In this document: positions 21,918 to 37,232 of the stretch, piece after piece
Position numbering within the stretch: the stretch's first letter is position 1
How the letters are laid out: every line of letters starts with the position of its first letter
Origin: Candidatus Gillettellia adelgis
Lineage (GTDB): Bacteria; Pseudomonadota; Gammaproteobacteria; Enterobacterales; Enterobacteriaceae
Assembly (NCBI GenBank): GCA_020541285.1
Contig: CP047043.1
Coordinates: forward strand, 1,302,001-1,366,000
Direction: 5' to 3'
Length of the DNA stretch: 64,000 bases
Position numbers and translations under genes: made by a program
The notes under the pieces: model-generated
Databases searched by the model: none
Told to the model about the DNA's origin: nothing
The model's input: only the letters and a program-made list of their open reading frames with translations

Positions 21918-23750
21918 TTATTCAACTGTAACTGATTTGGCTAAATTACGCGGCTGATCAACATCAGTACCTTTGATTAAAGCCACATAATACGACAATA
22001 ATTGCAATGGCACAGTATAGAATATTGGTGCGACTATTTCTTCAATATACGGTAAAGGAACAATTACCATTCCTTTGCTGCTGGAAAATCCAGCATCTTC
22101 ATCAGTAAATACATATAACTGACCTCCACGTGTACGCACTTCCTCAATATTGGATTTTAACTTTTCTAACAGCCCATCATTCGGTGCTATTACAACGACT
22201 GGCATATTGAAATCGATCAAAGCTAATGGGCCATGCTTTAATTCACCTGCTGCATAGGCTTCAGCATGGATGTAAGAAAGTTCCTTTAATTTTAACGCTC
22301 CTTCCATAGCCACTGGGTACTGATTACCACGTCCCAGGAATAATGCATGCTGTTTATCAGAAAAACCTTCCGCTAACGCTGCAATATTTTTATCCATTAA
22401 CAGTATACGCTCAATCCGAGCAGGTAATGCTTGCAAAGCGTATACAATATTATGTTCTATGCTTTTTTTCATTCCCTTCAGGCGACCCAAATACACTATA
22501 AGCATTAATAATACAGCTAACTGAGTCGTAAAAGTTTTAGTAGAAGCTACGCCAATTTCAGTGCCAGCCTTAGTCATTAAGGCCATATCGGATTCACGCA
22601 CTAAAGAAGATCCTGTGACATTGCATACCGCTAAGGAACCCAGATAACCGAGATCTTTAGATAATCTTAACGCCGCTAGCGTATCAGCGGTTTCTCCAGA
22701 CTGTGACAGTGTAATAATTAAGCTTCTTTGTCTTACTACAGATTTTCGGTAACGGAATTCAGACGCAATCTCAACATCACAAGGTATAGCTGCGAGTGCT
22801 TCAAACCAATAACGTGCTACCATTCCAGCGTGATAAGCAGTACCACAAGCAATAACCTGCACATGTTGGATTTTCATTAATAATGTATGCGAATACGCAT
22901 TAAGCTCACTGAGATTAATTTTGTTGTGATTTATACGCCCTTCTAAAGTATTTTTCAATGCTTGCGGTTGTTCATAAATCTCTTTCTGCATATAGTGACG
23001 ATATCCGCCTTTATCACCAGCGTCATACTGCACCTTAGACTCTATTTCAGGACGTTTAGCGATATTACCCTGTTTATCGCAAATCTTGACAGTGCGACGA
23101 GTTATCTCAACTACATCACCTTCGTCTAAGAAAATAAAGCGACGTGTCACTGGTAATAGAGCTAACTGATCGGAAGCAATAAAATTTTCACCAACACCGA
23201 CGCCAATTACTAATGGACTACCGGAACGCGCGCCTACTAGCACATCTGGATCTCGAGTGTCCATTATAACAGTACCATAGGCACCATACAATTGTGGAAT
23301 TACTCGTTGCATTACCTCTATCAGTTTACCGCCGCTTTGTTTGTGCTCCCAGTGCACTAAATGAGCAATCACTTCAGTATCAGTATCAGAACTAAAATGA
23401 TAATCACGTGCAATGAGTAATTTTCTTAAAGGTTGATAATTTTCAATAATACCATTATGTACTATAGTAATATGACTAGAAAAATGCGGATGCGCATTCG
23501 CTGTAGTCGGGGCACCATGTGTTGCCCAACGCGTATGAGCAATACCAGTCCCGCCGTGCAATTTATTGTTTTTTACAGCCTCCTCTAATTCTTTTACTTT
23601 TCCTACACGACGTAGACGACTTACTGTACCGACTTTATCTACTACGACTAAACCAGCAGAATCATAACCACGATATTCAAGACGGCGTAACCCTTCCAAC
23701 AAAATTTCAGAAACCTCTCGTTGTGCTACTGCGCCTACAATTCCACACAT
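21918..23750 (-). CDS. glmS: Glutamine--fructose-6-phosphate aminotransferase GlmS
   Basis: Makes glucosamine-6-phosphate from fructose-6-phosphate and glutamine, the entry to UDP-GlcNAc for peptidoglycan and lipopolysaccharide. It has 610 residues (609 in E. coli). The glutaminase domain begins MCGIVGA with the nucleophile Cys2 and contains HTRWATHG. The isomerase half has two SIS domains with [17 protein letters not shown] and LKHGPLALI. The tail NLAKSVTVE carries the catalytic Lys and channel residues. AGGAGAG lies 8 nt before the ATG. It follows glmU as in E. coli, with 346 bp between them. It supplies the substrate used by the bifunctional GlmU next door, via GlmM located elsewhere. Confidence 0.98.
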   Translation of the reverse strand: MCGIVGAVAQREVSEILLEGLRRLEYRGYDSAGLVVVDKVGTVSRLRRVGKVKELEEAVKNNKLHGGTGIAHTRWATHGAPTTANAHPHFSSHITIVHNGIIENYQPLRKLLIARDYHFSSDTDTEVIAHLVHWEHKQSGGKLIEVMQRVIPQLYGAYGTVIMDTRDPDVLVGARSGSPLVIGVGVGENFIASDQLALLPVTRRFIFLDEGDVVEITRRTVKICDKQGNIAKRPEIESKVQYDAGDKGGYRHYMQKEIYEQPQALKNTLEGRINHNKINLSELNAYSHTLLMKIQHVQVIACGTAYHAGMVARYWFEALAAIPCDVEIASEFRYRKSVVRQRSLIITLSQSGETADTLAALRLSKDLGYLGSLAVCNVTGSSLVRESDMALMTKAGTEIGVASTKTFTTQLAVLLMLIVYLGRLKGMKKSIEHNIVYALQALPARIERILLMDKNIAALAEGFSDKQHALFLGRGNQYPVAMEGALKLKELSYIHAEAYAAGELKHGPLALIDFNMPVVVIAPNDGLLEKLKSNIEEVRTRGGQLYVFTDEDAGFSSSKGMVIVPLPYIEEIVAPIFYTVPLQLLSYYVALIKGTDVDQPRNLAKSVTVE

Positions 23751-24096
23751 CAGTAATACTCTCCTACTGCAACATTCTTACAGACATCTTTATATTATCC
23801 TTATCTGCCTTTTCAGTGTTCATTGCGAATCTGTACATCTTAAAAATTAAAATAGTATATATATTATGTGATATGTATCGTGTTACCACAATACTCATTC
23901 TATTTATATTCAATGATACTTCACGTGACCTGTAAGTTAGCGGTATTGTGCTTGCCTAATCACTTACTAATATAGAGTGATATCACTAGAATAAGTAAAA
24001 TTATCTTTTAAGTTAAGTTTATTATAAAACATACATATCATTCCGATTGATGCTGAATTACTCTATTGCTAGATTGCTGCATTCTTGACACTCATA
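23751..24096. other. glmU-glmS intergenic spacer
   Basis: 346 bp, about twice the E. coli spacing. It contains the Shine-Dalgarno of glmS at its left end and a 12-bp palindrome, AGTGATATCACT, near 23976. In E. coli this leader is the target of the small RNA GlmZ; I could not recognise a corresponding hairpin. Confidence 0.5.
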
Positions 24097-25476
24097 TTAT
24101 TTAGAATGTTTTTTTTTAAAAGAACGATCCCAACCTTGAACATTTTTTTGCTTAACCCGACTTATCGCTAGTTCATGCTCAGAAACATTATGAGTGACCG
24201 TAGTTCCAGCAGCAATTGTAGAACCCTTACCAATAGAAACCGGCGCCACAAGTTGGCTATTAGAACCAACAAATACATCATCACCAATAATAGTTGTATG
24301 CTTATTAATACCATTATAATTACAAGTGATCGTTCCTGCACCAATATTTACCCTATCACCAATTTCAGCATTACCCAAATAGCTTAAATGGCTTGCTTTT
24401 GAACTTTTGCCGAGGTGTACTGTTTTCATTTCTACAAAATTACCAACATGAGCACCAGCGGCGAGTTGTGTATTGGGACGTAGGCGAGCAAACGGACCTA
24501 CAGTGCACTGAGTGTCTAATACTGTGTCTTCTAGAAGACTATATGGGTTAATCTTACAATCATCACCAATCTCGCAGTTTTTTAATATACAGCCAATGCC
24601 AATTTTTACACGATTACCTAGTTTAACTGTGCCTGAAATTATTACGTTAGCATCAATAAATATATCACGACCATAAATAAGTGTGCCACATAAATCAAAA
24701 CGCGCAGGATCTTGTAACATAACACCCGCTAATAATAACTGTTCGGATTGTTTGAGCTGAACAACTCTCTCAAGTGCTGCTAACTGCGAGAAATTATTTA
24801 CACCGCTAACTTCGCTTGGGTTTGATGGATGTATTGCTTCTATTTTTTTTCCTTCTGCATGAGCTAGCGCAATTATATCTGTAATATAAAATTCACCCTG
24901 TGCATTATCGTTATTCAGCATATTTAACCATCGTTTAAGGTCACGACCGTTAGCCACGAAAATACCGGTGTTTATTTCATTGATCTGACATTGCATGCCT
25001 CTGGCGTCTTCATGCTCAACGATACCAATTAACTTACCGTTCTTACGCAAAATACGCCCATAGCCGCTTGGGTCGTCTAATTTTACCGTTAATAAACTGA
25101 TACCACCGTGCGGCTTAGAGACTAACAGGCGAGCAAGTGTCTCTATGGAGATGAGCGGTACATCTCCACATAACACCAATATATCTTCATTATCATAAAA
25201 ATATTTCGCAGCCTGCTGCATAGCGTGGCCAGTACCTAATTGTTCAATCTGCAAAACCCAATTTACTTTGTTTTTAAATAAAGTACGCTTTAGAAAATCG
25301 CCACCATAGCCATACACAAGATGCACGTTTTTTGCATCTAACTTCATTGCAGTATCAATGACATACTGTACTATTGGCTTACCCGCCAATAAATGTAATA
25401 CCTTCGGAAGATTAGAAGACATACGTGATCCCTTGCCTGCAGCTAGAATTACGATGCTTATTGCACTTTTTAACAT
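24097..25476 (-). CDS. glmU: Bifunctional UDP-GlcNAc pyrophosphorylase/glucosamine-1-P acetyltransferase GlmU
   Basis: Catalyses the last two steps of UDP-N-acetylglucosamine synthesis, feeding peptidoglycan and lipid A. About 459 residues from the ATG at 25476; a GTG at 25491 would add five residues, but CAGG before the ATG and the E. coli start (MLNNAMSV) favour 25476. The N-terminal nucleotidyltransferase domain has the LAAGKGSRM loop, EQLGTGHA and LCGDVPLI. The C-terminal left-handed beta helix shows hexapeptide repeats and [25 protein letters not shown] and TITCNYNG, the acetyl-CoA and uridyl site residues. The tail KKKHSK is slightly longer than in E. coli. Confidence 0.97.
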   Translation of the reverse strand: MLKSAISIVILAAGKGSRMSSNLPKVLHLLAGKPIVQYVIDTAMKLDAKNVHLVYGYGGDFLKRTLFKNKVNWVLQIEQLGTGHAMQQAAKYFYDNEDILVLCGDVPLISIETLARLLVSKPHGGISLLTVKLDDPSGYGRILRKNGKLIGIVEHEDARGMQCQINEINTGIFVANGRDLKRWLNMLNNDNAQGEFYITDIIALAHAEGKKIEAIHPSNPSEVSGVNNFSQLAALERVVQLKQSEQLLLAGVMLQDPARFDLCGTLIYGRDIFIDANVIISGTVKLGNRVKIGIGCILKNCEIGDDCKINPYSLLEDTVLDTQCTVGPFARLRPNTQLAAGAHVGNFVEMKTVHLGKSSKASHLSYLGNAEIGDRVNIGAGTITCNYNGINKHTTIIGDDVFVGSNSQLVAPVSIGKGSTIAAGTTVTHNVSEHELAISRVKQKNVQGWDRSFKKKHSK

Positions 25477-27970
25477 AAGTAACCTGATCACTTTAATATT
25501 ATAAACACAATCAAAAATCGTTAAACGACAAGATTGCTATATATTTTAGAAAAATTATGGCAGGACATTACAATTAGCAATCTCAGTATTTTCAGTGTTA
25601 CTCTAATCTTCAAGTCTCATATACCCACCATACTTCTAGATTTACAGAAGTCGGTAATGGAGAAATACATTAATCTGAAAATAGTTTAAATGTCATGCTT
25701 ACTAGTCTGCACTATAAATAACCTAAGCGTACGTTTTTTAAACACTGCATGTTATGCAAGTAAGCAAGGCAAGTAGACATAACCACTATAATGAATATCA
25801 TACAGGCTGCATAAAGATACTGAAATGTTTTAAAATGTAGTCGAACATCCCGAAAAGTATCAAAAATTATGCTGATAAATTTTGTAGAATTTTAAATACA
25901 CTACAGTCTAAACGTTTTCATACAACCAGTATGAGCTTCTGTATTACACGTGAGACAGTTTAATTAATGTTAAACTAGTACAAAACGCATAAGAAATCGC
26001 TTAACGTTATATAATATAAGCTATTTTAGCTGTGAACCGTTAGGTAAATAACTTGTTTTTTGAGCACTAAACAAAACTTCATTAAACTTTTCAAACATTC
26101 TATATAGAATGAATTGCACAAGATCAATAAGCAGATAAAGACCTGTATATTGCAATGTTTTAACCTTGACTACGTCATAATATAGGCTAATAATCCTTAT
26201 ACAGTAAAGTGACTGAAAGATCAAAGAATATTAGCGTATCAATTATCAAATAGTACTTTTCAGGGTATTTATTAGATACCTAAAATCATAAGATATTCAG
26301 CTACTAAACTTGATGATATATAGTATCAACAATGTAGGTAACCTGAGATCTATAAAGCTATTCTTTTCAGATAAAATGTTTAATAAAATAGAAACGGCTT
26401 TACAGATCAACAAGAGTGTTAAACACTACAGAATTAGCATATAATAAAACATGCACTCATAAGGAACCCACTAAAATTATAACTGGAAAGCACTGCTATT
26501 TAAAAGAACCACAGAGAATTAGTATGCATAGATAGTTTATAAAACATAACTACGCGTAATAAATTTTTATTTTATATAAAAAGTTAAAATTACTTAAATT
26601 ATAATCAATAATAAAAACTACACTAAAAATATCGAACCTTTTATCCCTTCAACCATTATATTAAAACGGTAATTTTTGATTATCTGCTACACAAGCAACA
26701 CTAATCTTTAATCTATTCAACACCATGAGTTTTTGAAGTATTGAAAATATGTCAGCATCATCAATTACAACACGTTGTAACATATATCTATAACGAGAAC
26801 AATACTGTTTCTATAAGATCACTCTACTTATAATAAAAAAATCTACACTTCTTAAAAAGAAAAACAAACACTTCTCCAGCATAGATGTTACAAGAAAAAT
26901 GTAATTGTATAAAATCTATTCTTCTAGTTTTCAAGATTAAGATCTTTTGAATAATGATTCATCTTCTATACTACTTCATTAGACTGCTACACAGAGTTAT
27001 ATTTAAATACACCGACGCGTTAGTCCGTCGCTTCTATAACAAAGAAGCGTTTAAATAAGTATATAAACTTCGAATACGCTACAGGTTTATTGAGTATCCG
27101 AAACAATATCATACTCATTGCAAGTATGACATTAAATTAGTTGATACGGAGTAAGCTGACTACTAAGCACACTAGGTATCACGAAACAGCTATACAAAAT
27201 CGAGCACGGCTATAAAATTATTTAATTTACTCAATCAATATTGCTGAACGCATAAGCGATGTTCATGTAAAACCTACTGAATATTTCACGAGTTATACCA
27301 GGTGTAAAGAACTTTTCCTCTTTATAAACAATGTTTATTAATAATCATTACTCACATAAAGTAGGGTATTTAAAAAAATAAACGTCTAGAAGATAGAAGA
27401 TAAAGCAAGCATTCTAATATATTTAATATGTTGAAGGTATTCTAAATACCTATATAATACAACTACCTCTGCAATATGCTAGTATTAGATAACACAGTAA
27501 AATATCATTTATTTTTTCTCTTAATTAAATATAGTGATTTTACAAAAAGCTTGATATTTTTCTTTTTAAATAATATGATTGCTATCTAGAATAAGCGACA
27601 ATTAGACAACCATGAACACACACAGTCAGACACTGCCACGTCAGTGCAAAAAATACATCGGAAGTCAATGTGTCATTATTAATCGATGTTCAAAAAATTT
27701 AATCAGAAACTAGCACACAGAATAAATACTAACATCTAGAGTTTAATAAACTTACTATCAGTTTATTACTATTAAAAATGTTTCTGCATCATATATACAT
27801 ATGATATATATTTTCTCAGTAACTTCATTACTAACTAGTTGATACGTTAGATTAGATAGATCTGATGTTCTAAGCCCAGTCTATGGTTTAGTATGCCTGT
27901 TACGCAACCCGGAACAGTATTGATTGATTGTTCAATTACATTCACTTATAATGCAGACGTGAACATAAAC
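25477..27970. other. Unexplained 2.5 kb AT-rich gap between atpC and glmU
   Basis: In E. coli and most relatives atpC and glmU are only a few hundred bases apart, so no ancestral gene is expected here, yet there are about 2.5 kb of non-coding DNA. No ORF longer than about 70 codons looks real, and I see no transposase, RNA or relic. The material may come from an old insertion decayed beyond recognition, a duplication, or growth of neutral DNA. Confidence 0.6.
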
Positions 27971-28047
27971 ACTACTACAACAGTAGTATCACCTATTTAT
28001 TTTAAATGACACAATTAATCGGTTACATGCTGCCTTAAGTGGCAACA
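27971..28047 (-). terminator. Possible tandem hairpins ending the atp operon
   Basis: Just past the atpC stop, TGTTGCC pairs with GGCAGCA (one G-U) around a 6-nt loop (28028-28047). About 40 bp further, ACTACT pairs with AGTAGT around GTTGT (27971-27987) and is followed by GTTTATG. Neither has a strong T run. Together they are the best candidates for the 3' end of the operon. Confidence 0.35.
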
Positions 28048-28051
28048 CATG

Positions 28052-28495
28052 TTATGAACCTAAACGTTGCATTGCTTTTTTAGTTAAGTCAATAACACGC
28101 AATTTTGCAAGTGCTTTTACTAACTCATAATATGCTTGAGCATCGTATACATCACGATGATGATTGCAAATTTGTTCTTCAGCTTTATACTTAGCCTCTA
28201 GCGCTCTAGCTTCATCAAGATCACTACCACGAATAGCCGTATCAGCTAACACGGTAACCACCGTTGGTTGTACTTCAAGAATAGCACCGGATAGATAAAT
28301 AAATTCTTCTTTATCCTGTAGTTTAACAAAATGTACCATACCAGGCTTAATAGTAGTTAGTAACGCTGAATGTCCAGGAAAGATCCCTAATTCACCTTCG
28401 CTACCTGTTACTTGAATTTTTTTTACTAAACCGGAAAATATTTGTTGTTCTACGCTAACAACTTTTAAATAGTAAGTCATCGACATATGCCCCAT
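28052..28495 (-). CDS. atpC: ATP synthase epsilon subunit
   Basis: Central-stalk subunit of F1 that couples rotation to the c-ring and can inhibit ATP hydrolysis. The frame has 147 residues against 139 in E. coli. The N-terminal beta-sandwich ([17 protein letters not shown] and [15 protein letters not shown]) and the C-terminal two-helix part ([18 protein letters not shown] onwards) are present. The tail runs eight residues past the usual KKAM end. Two ATGs compete: 28495, with GGGAGGGG ideally placed 5 nt upstream, and 28486, which matches the E. coli start (M-MTYHLDVV). The ribosome site favours 28495, adding MGH. It is the last gene of the atp operon. Confidence 0.95.
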   Translation of the reverse strand: MGHMSMTYYLKVVSVEQQIFSGLVKKIQVTGSEGELGIFPGHSALLTTIKPGMVHFVKLQDKEEFIYLSGAILEVQPTVVTVLADTAIRGSDLDEARALEAKYKAEEQICNHHRDVYDAQAYYELVKALAKLRVIDLTKKAMQRLGS

Positions 28496-28516
28496 ATGCC
28501 CCTCCCTGTTCAGGCA

Positions 28517-29941
<1,425 letters not shown>

Positions 29942-30001
29942 TTACCGACACACTGACTGCGCGCTCTAAATGCAAGAAGCTATTTTAAGACAATGCATCT
30001 T

Positions 30002-30865
30002 TTAAACTATAGGGACTCCCGCCACAAGCTCGCTTAGCTCCTGAGTAATACCAGCCTGACGAGCTTTATTGTATACGAGTTGTAGCTCTTTAATTAGGCT
30101 ACCACCATTATCAGTAGCGGCTTTCATAGCAACCATTCTTGCGGCCTGCTCACTAGCCAGATTTTCTATGATACTTTGATAAACTTGTGATTCTATATAA
30201 CGGCGAACTAAAGTATCAAGTAGCACCTGTGGATCAGGTTCGTAGATATAATCCCAATGTGTTGTATTTACCTCTTCATCATCAAAAAAAGGCAATGGTA
30301 ATAATTGTACTATCCGTGGATAGTGGGACATTATATTAGTAAATTTATTACTTATAATATATAGTTTATCTAAACTACCTTGGTCGTAAGCTTGCAGTAT
30401 TATTTTTATAAACCCGATTAAATTTAATAAAGATAGTTTGTCGCCGATACATCTGATCTGGGCAATAATATTAGCATCAATAGAACTAAAAAAAGAGACT
30501 GCTTTAGAACCAATTAATGCTAAATCGGTTTCGACGCCCTGTTCGTACCACTGCTTCATCTCAGACAATAGTTGTTTAAATAAGTTAACATTTAAACCAC
30601 CGCACAGCCCACGATCAGTCGATACAACTAAGTATGCGACACGCTGAACGTCACGTTTTTTTAGATATGGATGCTGATATTCTAACTTCCCTAATGTCAG
30701 ATGACCAATTACTTTATGCATTGCTTCTGCATAAGGACGTCCAGATATCATAAATTCCTGTGATTTACGCATTTTAGATGCAGCAACTAGTTCCATGGCT
30801 TTAGTAATTTTTTGCATGTTTTTAACGCTACTAATCTGGCTATGTATTTCTTTTCCGCTTATCAT
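30002..30865 (-). CDS. atpG: ATP synthase gamma subunit
   Basis: Rotor shaft of F1, 287 residues as in E. coli. The N-terminal helix ([20 protein letters not shown] and [15 protein letters not shown]) and the C-terminal helix ([20 protein letters not shown] with [17 protein letters not shown]) that form the coiled coil inside alpha3beta3 are highly conserved. The globular middle is more divergent but keeps [12 protein letters not shown] and [13 protein letters not shown]. It is located between atpA (58 bp) and atpD (102 bp) in the standard order. Confidence 0.97.
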   Translation of the reverse strand: MISGKEIHSQISSVKNMQKITKAMELVAASKMRKSQEFMISGRPYAEAMHKVIGHLTLGKLEYQHPYLKKRDVQRVAYLVVSTDRGLCGGLNVNLFKQLLSEMKQWYEQGVETDLALIGSKAVSFFSSIDANIIAQIRCIGDKLSLLNLIGFIKIILQAYDQGSLDKLYIISNKFTNIMSHYPRIVQLLPLPFFDDEEVNTTHWDYIYEPDPQVLLDTLVRRYIESQVYQSIIENLASEQAARMVAMKAATDNGGSLIKELQLVYNKARQAGITQELSELVAGVPIV

Positions 30866-30923
30866 ATCTTTTCCTATTTACGACTAGATCAATGGCCGTC
30901 TCTTAATATAAAAGCATTTAAAA

Positions 30924-32468
30924 CTACCAGATCTGAGTACTCTTGAAGGCTTCAAGAATCTCTGTTAGCTTACACGCAATTTCATCGTTATAGTCACCAG
31001 TTTTATTAATGCACTTTAATACTTCAACACTCTCTCGATTAGCGTAAGCAATCAGAGCCGCTTCAAAGTTTACAATTTGTGAGACCTCAATATCATTTAA
31101 GTAGCCATATTCTGCAGAAAAAAGTACCAGCGCCTGTTCTGCGATTGACATAGGTGCATACTGTTTTTGTTTAAGCAATTCAGTGACTTTTTGTCCGTAA
31201 GTTAATTGTTTACGGGTGACATCATCCAAATCAGAAGCAAACTGCGAAAACGCTACTAATTCACGATATTGTGCAAGAGCAGTACGCATACCCTTTGATA
31301 ACTTTTTCATGATTTTAGTTTGTGCAGCGCTACCAACACGAGATACTGAAATACCTGGGTTAATAGCTGGACGCATACCAGAATTAAACAAGTTAGATTC
31401 AAGAAATATCTGACCATCAGTAATAGAAATAACATTAGTTGGAACAAATGCAGAAACATCGCCAGCCTGCGTTTCAATAACGGGTAAGGCGGTTAATGAA
31501 CCCGTTTTACCTTTAACTACATTTTTTGTAAAAGCCTCAACATATGCAGTATTCACGCGCGCAGCACGCTCTAATAAGCGGGAATGGAGATAGAATATGT
31601 CTCCTGGATAGGCCTCACGACCTGGGGGTCGACGTAATAAAAGAGATATCTGACGGTAAGCAATAGCCTGTTTAGACAAATCATCATATACGATCAGTGC
31701 ATCTTCGCCGCGATCGCGAAAATATTCACCCATCGTACAACCAGAGTAGGGGGCTAAATATTGTAGTGCAGCAGACTCAGAAGCAGTAGCAACAACCACG
31801 ATAGTATTAGTAAGTGCATTATGCTCTTCTAATTTTAGCACTACGTTAGCGACGGTAGACGCTTTTTGACCGATAGCTACATAAATACATTTTACGCCGG
31901 AATTACGTTGATTGATGATCGTATCAATCACGAACGCAGTTTTACCTGTTTGTCGATCACCAATCACCAATTCACGTTGGCCACGGCCAATAGGGATCAT
32001 CGTATCAACAGACTTATAACCAGTGTGCACGGGTTGCTCAACGGATTTGCGCTCAATAACGCCAGGAGCAACCGTTTCAATAGGGGAAAAGCCGTCGTGT
32101 TTAACTGAGCCTTTGCCATCAATAGGCATACCTAACGTATTGATAACGCGCCCCATCAAACCGTGACCCACTGGCACTTCCAAAATGCGGCCCGTACATT
32201 TAACCTGCATTCCTTCCGTCAAATCTGCATATGGCCCCATTACAACAGCGCCGACAATATCACGCTCCAGGTTCAATGCAATTGCATATTGGCACTTCCC
32301 TGGCAAAGCTATCATTTCGCCCTGCATAACTTCAGCAAGACCGTGTATACAAATAATTCCATCACTAATAGAAACAATAGTACCTTCATTATGAATGTTG
32401 CTTACTAGGTTAAACTGAGCAATACGTTGCTTTATCAGTTCGCTTATTTCAGTGGCCTTTAGTTGCAT
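30924..32468 (-). CDS. atpA: ATP synthase alpha subunit
   Basis: Non-catalytic nucleotide-binding subunit of F1 that supplies the arginine finger to the beta site; 514 residues (513 in E. coli). The P-loop is GDRQTGKT. The segment [34 protein letters not shown], cited here by its ends, carries Walker B and the family signature, and [12 protein letters not shown] contains the finger region. The start ATG lies inside the last codons of atpH (20-bp overlap), tighter than in E. coli, because atpH has gained a C-terminal tail. Nothing in the sequence suggests decay. Confidence 0.98.
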   Translation of the reverse strand: MQLKATEISELIKQRIAQFNLVSNIHNEGTIVSISDGIICIHGLAEVMQGEMIALPGKCQYAIALNLERDIVGAVVMGPYADLTEGMQVKCTGRILEVPVGHGLMGRVINTLGMPIDGKGSVKHDGFSPIETVAPGVIERKSVEQPVHTGYKSVDTMIPIGRGQRELVIGDRQTGKTAFVIDTIINQRNSGVKCIYVAIGQKASTVANVVLKLEEHNALTNTIVVVATASESAALQYLAPYSGCTMGEYFRDRGEDALIVYDDLSKQAIAYRQISLLLRRPPGREAYPGDIFYLHSRLLERAARVNTAYVEAFTKNVVKGKTGSLTALPVIETQAGDVSAFVPTNVISITDGQIFLESNLFNSGMRPAINPGISVSRVGSAAQTKIMKKLSKGMRTALAQYRELVAFSQFASDLDDVTRKQLTYGQKVTELLKQKQYAPMSIAEQALVLFSAEYGYLNDIEVSQIVNFEAALIAYANRESVEVLKCINKTGDYNDEIACKLTEILEAFKSTQIW

Positions 32469-33009
32469 ACTCTAATCCCCTTAGCAAAACGTCTTTTAGG
32501 GAGTCAAGACGGTAGCGTATACTGCCGTCAATCACCAGATCGCTAGCACGTATAATGATTCCAGCGAGTAAAGACTTATCAATTTTACAATTAAGCTTCA
32601 CTTTACGTGATAAACGTTTTTCCATTACCGCGATAATTCTAGTTTGCTGTGCATTATTTAATGGACATACGGAGAACACATCTACTATCCATGGAGATTC
32701 TAGTAATGTGCGCAATTCGATAAACTTTTTTAGTACCAGAGGCAAGATAGACAAACGTCTATTTTTAGACATTATATGAATAAAATTCTGACCATACTCG
32801 TCGAGGTGTTCACCACAAATAGCAATGAAAATCTTAAACAGTGTCTCCGGCGAGACCATACTAGATAAAATTTTATAAATCTGTTGATTACTAATTATAA
32901 TCGTTAAAAACTCTAACATCTCCTGCCAATGATCTAAAGCGTTATGCTCACAAGCAAAGTCAAACACTGCTTTAGCGTAGGGACGAGCTATAGTGACGCT
33001 TGCAGACAT
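32449..33009 (-). CDS. atpH: ATP synthase delta subunit
   Basis: Peripheral-stalk subunit that joins the b dimer to the top of F1. It has 186 residues against 177 in E. coli. It is one of the least conserved ATP synthase subunits, and this is true here: the N-terminal helical bundle starts [17 protein letters not shown], and the C-terminal half keeps [22 protein letters not shown] and [13 protein letters not shown]. The usual end (DVLQS) has been replaced by [14 protein letters not shown], whose last codons overlap the atpA start by 20 bp, probably after loss of the old stop. It sits 13 bp after atpF. Confidence 0.95.
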   Translation of the reverse strand: MSASVTIARPYAKAVFDFACEHNALDHWQEMLEFLTIIISNQQIYKILSSMVSPETLFKIFIAICGEHLDEYGQNFIHIMSKNRRLSILPLVLKKFIELRTLLESPWIVDVFSVCPLNNAQQTRIIAVMEKRLSRKVKLNCKIDKSLLAGIIIRASDLVIDGSIRYRLDSLKDVLLRGLEYATKGH

Positions 33010-33022
33010 CAGTTCTACCTCT

Positions 33023-33493
33023 TTACAGTTGAGTAATCAGTTTGTCAATGATCTCATCATGAACAGCTTTGTCTATAGAACGTTCTATAATCTTCTCTGC
33101 ACCAGCAATTGCTAGCATTGCAATGTCTTGACGTAATTCTTCACGAACGCGTTTACGTTGAGTATTCATGTCAACTTGAGCTTTTATTACAATTTTCTTA
33201 TATTCCTGTTGAGCTGTCACTTTTGCTGCATCTATAATTTGAGCTTTAAATCTGTTAGCTTGTGCAATAATCACCTGGGCTTCTGCTTTAGCGGTTTTTA
33301 TATAATCAGCTGCACTGCTTTGTGCTAAATCCAAGTCTTTTTTTGCACGCTCTGTTGCAGCAAGACCGTCAGAAAGTTCTTGTTGACGCTTTTCAATGGC
33401 AATTATAATCGGGGGCCACACGTGTTTCATACAGAACCAGACAAATAGAATAAAAGTGATAGCCTGACCGAGGATTGTTGCATTAAGATTCAT
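33023..33493 (-). CDS. atpF: ATP synthase b subunit
   Basis: Peripheral-stalk subunit, 156 residues as in E. coli. A single N-terminal membrane helix ([20 protein letters not shown]) contains the conserved Asn2 and is followed by the long charged helix that forms the parallel dimer. [14 protein letters not shown] marks the membrane exit, and the C-terminal [20 protein letters not shown] binds delta. It lies between atpE (54 bp) and atpH (13 bp). All features of a functional stator are kept. Confidence 0.97.
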   Translation of the reverse strand: MNLNATILGQAITFILFVWFCMKHVWPPIIIAIEKRQQELSDGLAATERAKKDLDLAQSSAADYIKTAKAEAQVIIAQANRFKAQIIDAAKVTAQQEYKKIVIKAQVDMNTQRKRVREELRQDIAMLAIAGAEKIIERSIDKAVHDEIIDKLITQL

Positions 33494-33547
33494 GACACAA
33501 TACCTCTTTTAAAATTAATAGGATGATTGTAATCTAGACCAACAATT

Positions 33548-33817
<270 letters not shown>

Positions 33818-33835
33818 TTACAAGTATTTAAAAAA

Positions 33836-34636
<801 letters not shown>

Positions 34637-34696
34637 TTAAATTTTTTATTATCAATGACGAAAGGTTACACGATTTTCACTATTAACACTTCTAAA

Positions 34697-34724
34697 ATTA
34701 TACGCAATATTTTTAAAGGTCAGT
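34697..34724 (-). promoter_or_regulatory. Probable promoter of the atp operon
   Basis: On the minus strand a perfect -10 TATAAT (34702-34697) is preceded by CTGACC, four of six matches to the -35 consensus, with a short 15-nt spacer. It lies about 80 bp before the atpB start, in the place left by the lost atpI. A perfect TATAAT is less telling in AT-rich DNA, but the position is right. Confidence 0.45.
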
Positions 34725-36722
34725 GAAGTGCAATAATTTCACTTAACATGACTCAAGAGGCTCGCATAAATCTATAATCTTTGAGCATGTCGAACACGCA
34801 CGTATCTTAGATGATGTTACGTATCATGATTCTTTCTGATATATACTACGGGAGATTTATTATCTTTGCTATACCTGATCTCTACGCAACTTAAGTCATT
34901 CAAGAGAAAAGTAAGCAAACGATGAATATTAATTTGAACATTCCAAATTTCATGACTTAAAATAATGGAAATTATAATTTTCAGTCCTCAGACTAGCAAA
35001 ATATCAAACACTCTTACTCAATATGTATTTGAGTACTTTTCATGTGGATATATTAAGATAATAAGGAGAAGTATCCTGTATATTCATCATTTGACAACCT
35101 GACAAACTGATATAGCAACACATAATTTTGAACATTGCATCAAGATAGCAGCATTAATTTAAAAAAACACCATTGATTAGTAATCATAGCATTCTGCATG
35201 ACCTTACAATATAAGAAAGTACTAACATAGTATTTCTGTTGTTTATAAAAATGTAATCTACACAACTATTTTGTTGTTGTGAATGAAACAAAAACATGAA
35301 AATTAAAGCATCACTCTAAGAATACAATCTACATAAAAATAAAAGAAAACCATTTATTTAGTTGCTACGATCTGAAGCTTATCTTATAAACCAGTACGAG
35401 AAACATATAGCAAGTCTCATGATGCATTGTAGAACAGCAGTGATGGCGCAAGATATAGATTAAAAACCATTCGAATGACTCTGAAATTAGATGGTAAGCA
35501 GAGTATGGGTGAGATTGATTGATTTTATTATTTTATCTCAGTCAGACACTAATTTATGCATCCTAAGATACATTGGTATGCATCTTTATACCGATGTTAT
35601 TTAATACATATACCAAACGAATTTGTAGTTATATTGTTTAGCATTTACTAAAGTATGCTGATTGCCTCACAATGGCTTGCTATGAAGTTTTAGGAATTTA
35701 TTTAATAGAATTAGTGCTCTGCTGATAGAAACTTTTCATTATAAATAAAGTGTGATCACTTGCGATTGTTTCATGCATCACTTGTTGTAATGTGACTGTC
35801 ACATTTAAAACTAAACTATAGAATAAGGCGGAAAATTATCACATACAATACTCATTGTATTATCTAAACTGCATCAGTTACACTGAATAACACGTCTCAT
35901 GTATGAAAGTAGTCTTGACACCTGTGTTATTATAGTGAATTTCCTTGTTTTGATAACACAGATCATTTTCCACTTTTCCATACATTACATCCAACAATCA
36001 CCGCTATATCGAACATAGCGTGTAGGTATATCACTGTGTTAATAATTTTCTACAAATATCATTGTTTCTTGTGCTTATTGCCTGATTTTTTTAATAGGTG
36101 TGTCAATATATTTAAGGTGCATTTATATCTCCCACTATATTTCCAGTGCCGGTACTATTAATCAGTTCGCTAAGATTGTGTTTTAATCCCTGTTGTTTTG
36201 TATACACTTTGCAAGGCGTCTTTTATATTGTTTAATATATTTATACTATCTACCAAACAATCTTTTAACTAACCTATTGAATGATATTGTTAAATTATAC
36301 TGAATATGGCATAATATGCATGGATATTCATCGATATTCTTAAACTCTATTGGATTTTTAACATAAAAAATGTTGATTGAATCATTAATAATTTCTTTAA
36401 TCTACATAACACGCACATGATAATTCAAGCGCCTGTAGGTTTTGCAATACTATTTCCCACCAATTTTGCTGTATACGGATACCATATATAGGCAAAATGC
36501 ATAGGCGATCATGTTAGATTGCCACTCTTTATAAGCTACTAAAATAAACAGTTACAGTTATAATCTACTCTCCCTCAATATGATAAAAATATACATCTCG
36601 CTCTTCTGAATAACATGTGTAAGATTATACCCTTACATAATAAGTGTAAATTACAAAATTCAGGAATCTTTGATAAGTAACGGGCATCATTGTTAATGAT
36701 AACAATTAACTTAATTTTATTG
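34725..36722. other. AT-rich non-coding stretch between atpB and rppH
   Basis: About 2 kb with no ORF, RNA or recognisable relic. In E. coli atpI, rsmG and mnmG lie upstream of atpB, and rppH is elsewhere on the chromosome. A rearrangement breakpoint and several gene losses probably lie here, but I could align nothing. Confidence 0.65.
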
Positions 36723-37232
36723 TTAACGGTAAGTAGGTACCTGTTGTTGTGCTTTATTCATCTGGATTACGGTTGTAGCAAACTCATTCATTATCCAACG
36801 ATAGACATCTCGCTTAAACGACACTACCTGACGCACTGGATACCAAAAACTCACCCAACGCCATCGATCAAACTCCGGTGTACTTGTACGTCGCATATTA
36901 ATATCGGCATCGTTACAAATTAACTGCAACAAAAACCATTTTTGTTTTTGGCCAATACACAGTGGCTTTATATTCCAGCGCACTAAATGTTTTGGCAATT
37001 TATATCGCAACCAATGGTTAGTTTCCGCTAAAATACACACATCTTTTTTTCTCAAGCCTACTTCTTCGAATAACTCACGGTACATAGCCTGTTCTGCAGT
37101 TTCCCCACAATGAATACCACCTTGAGGAAATTGCCAGGAGTGCTGCCCATAACGACGAGCCCATAGAACTTGCCTATAATCATTACAAATTACAATACCG
37201 ACGTTCTGGCGGTAACCATCATCATCGATCAC
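36723..37232 (-). CDS. rppH: RNA pyrophosphohydrolase RppH (Nudix)
   Basis: Removes pyrophosphate from the 5' triphosphate end of mRNAs and so starts RNase E decay in the cytosol. It has 169 residues (176 in E. coli). The Nudix box is complete, from GG at about 38-39 through Glu44 to REL (52-54), Glu56, Glu57 and GL, giving all metal ligands at E. coli numbers. [24 protein letters not shown]-like and [15 protein letters not shown] segments are also conserved. The basic tail is shorter. In E. coli the gene precedes ptsP near mutH, so its position next to suhB reflects rearrangement. Confidence 0.96.
   Translation of the reverse strand: MIDDDGYRQNVGIVICNDYRQVLWARRYGQHSWQFPQGGIHCGETAEQAMYRELFEEVGLRKKDVCILAETNHWLRYKLPKHLVRWNIKPLCIGQKQKWFLLQLICNDADINMRRTSTPEFDRWRWVSFWYPVRQVVSFKRDVYRWIMNEFATTVIQMNKAQQQVPTYR

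Noticed and set aside
23519-23935. A 138-codon plus-strand frame over the glmS 5' end
   Set aside because: Mostly antisense to the glmS glutaminase domain; the remainder is low-complexity and hydrophobic.
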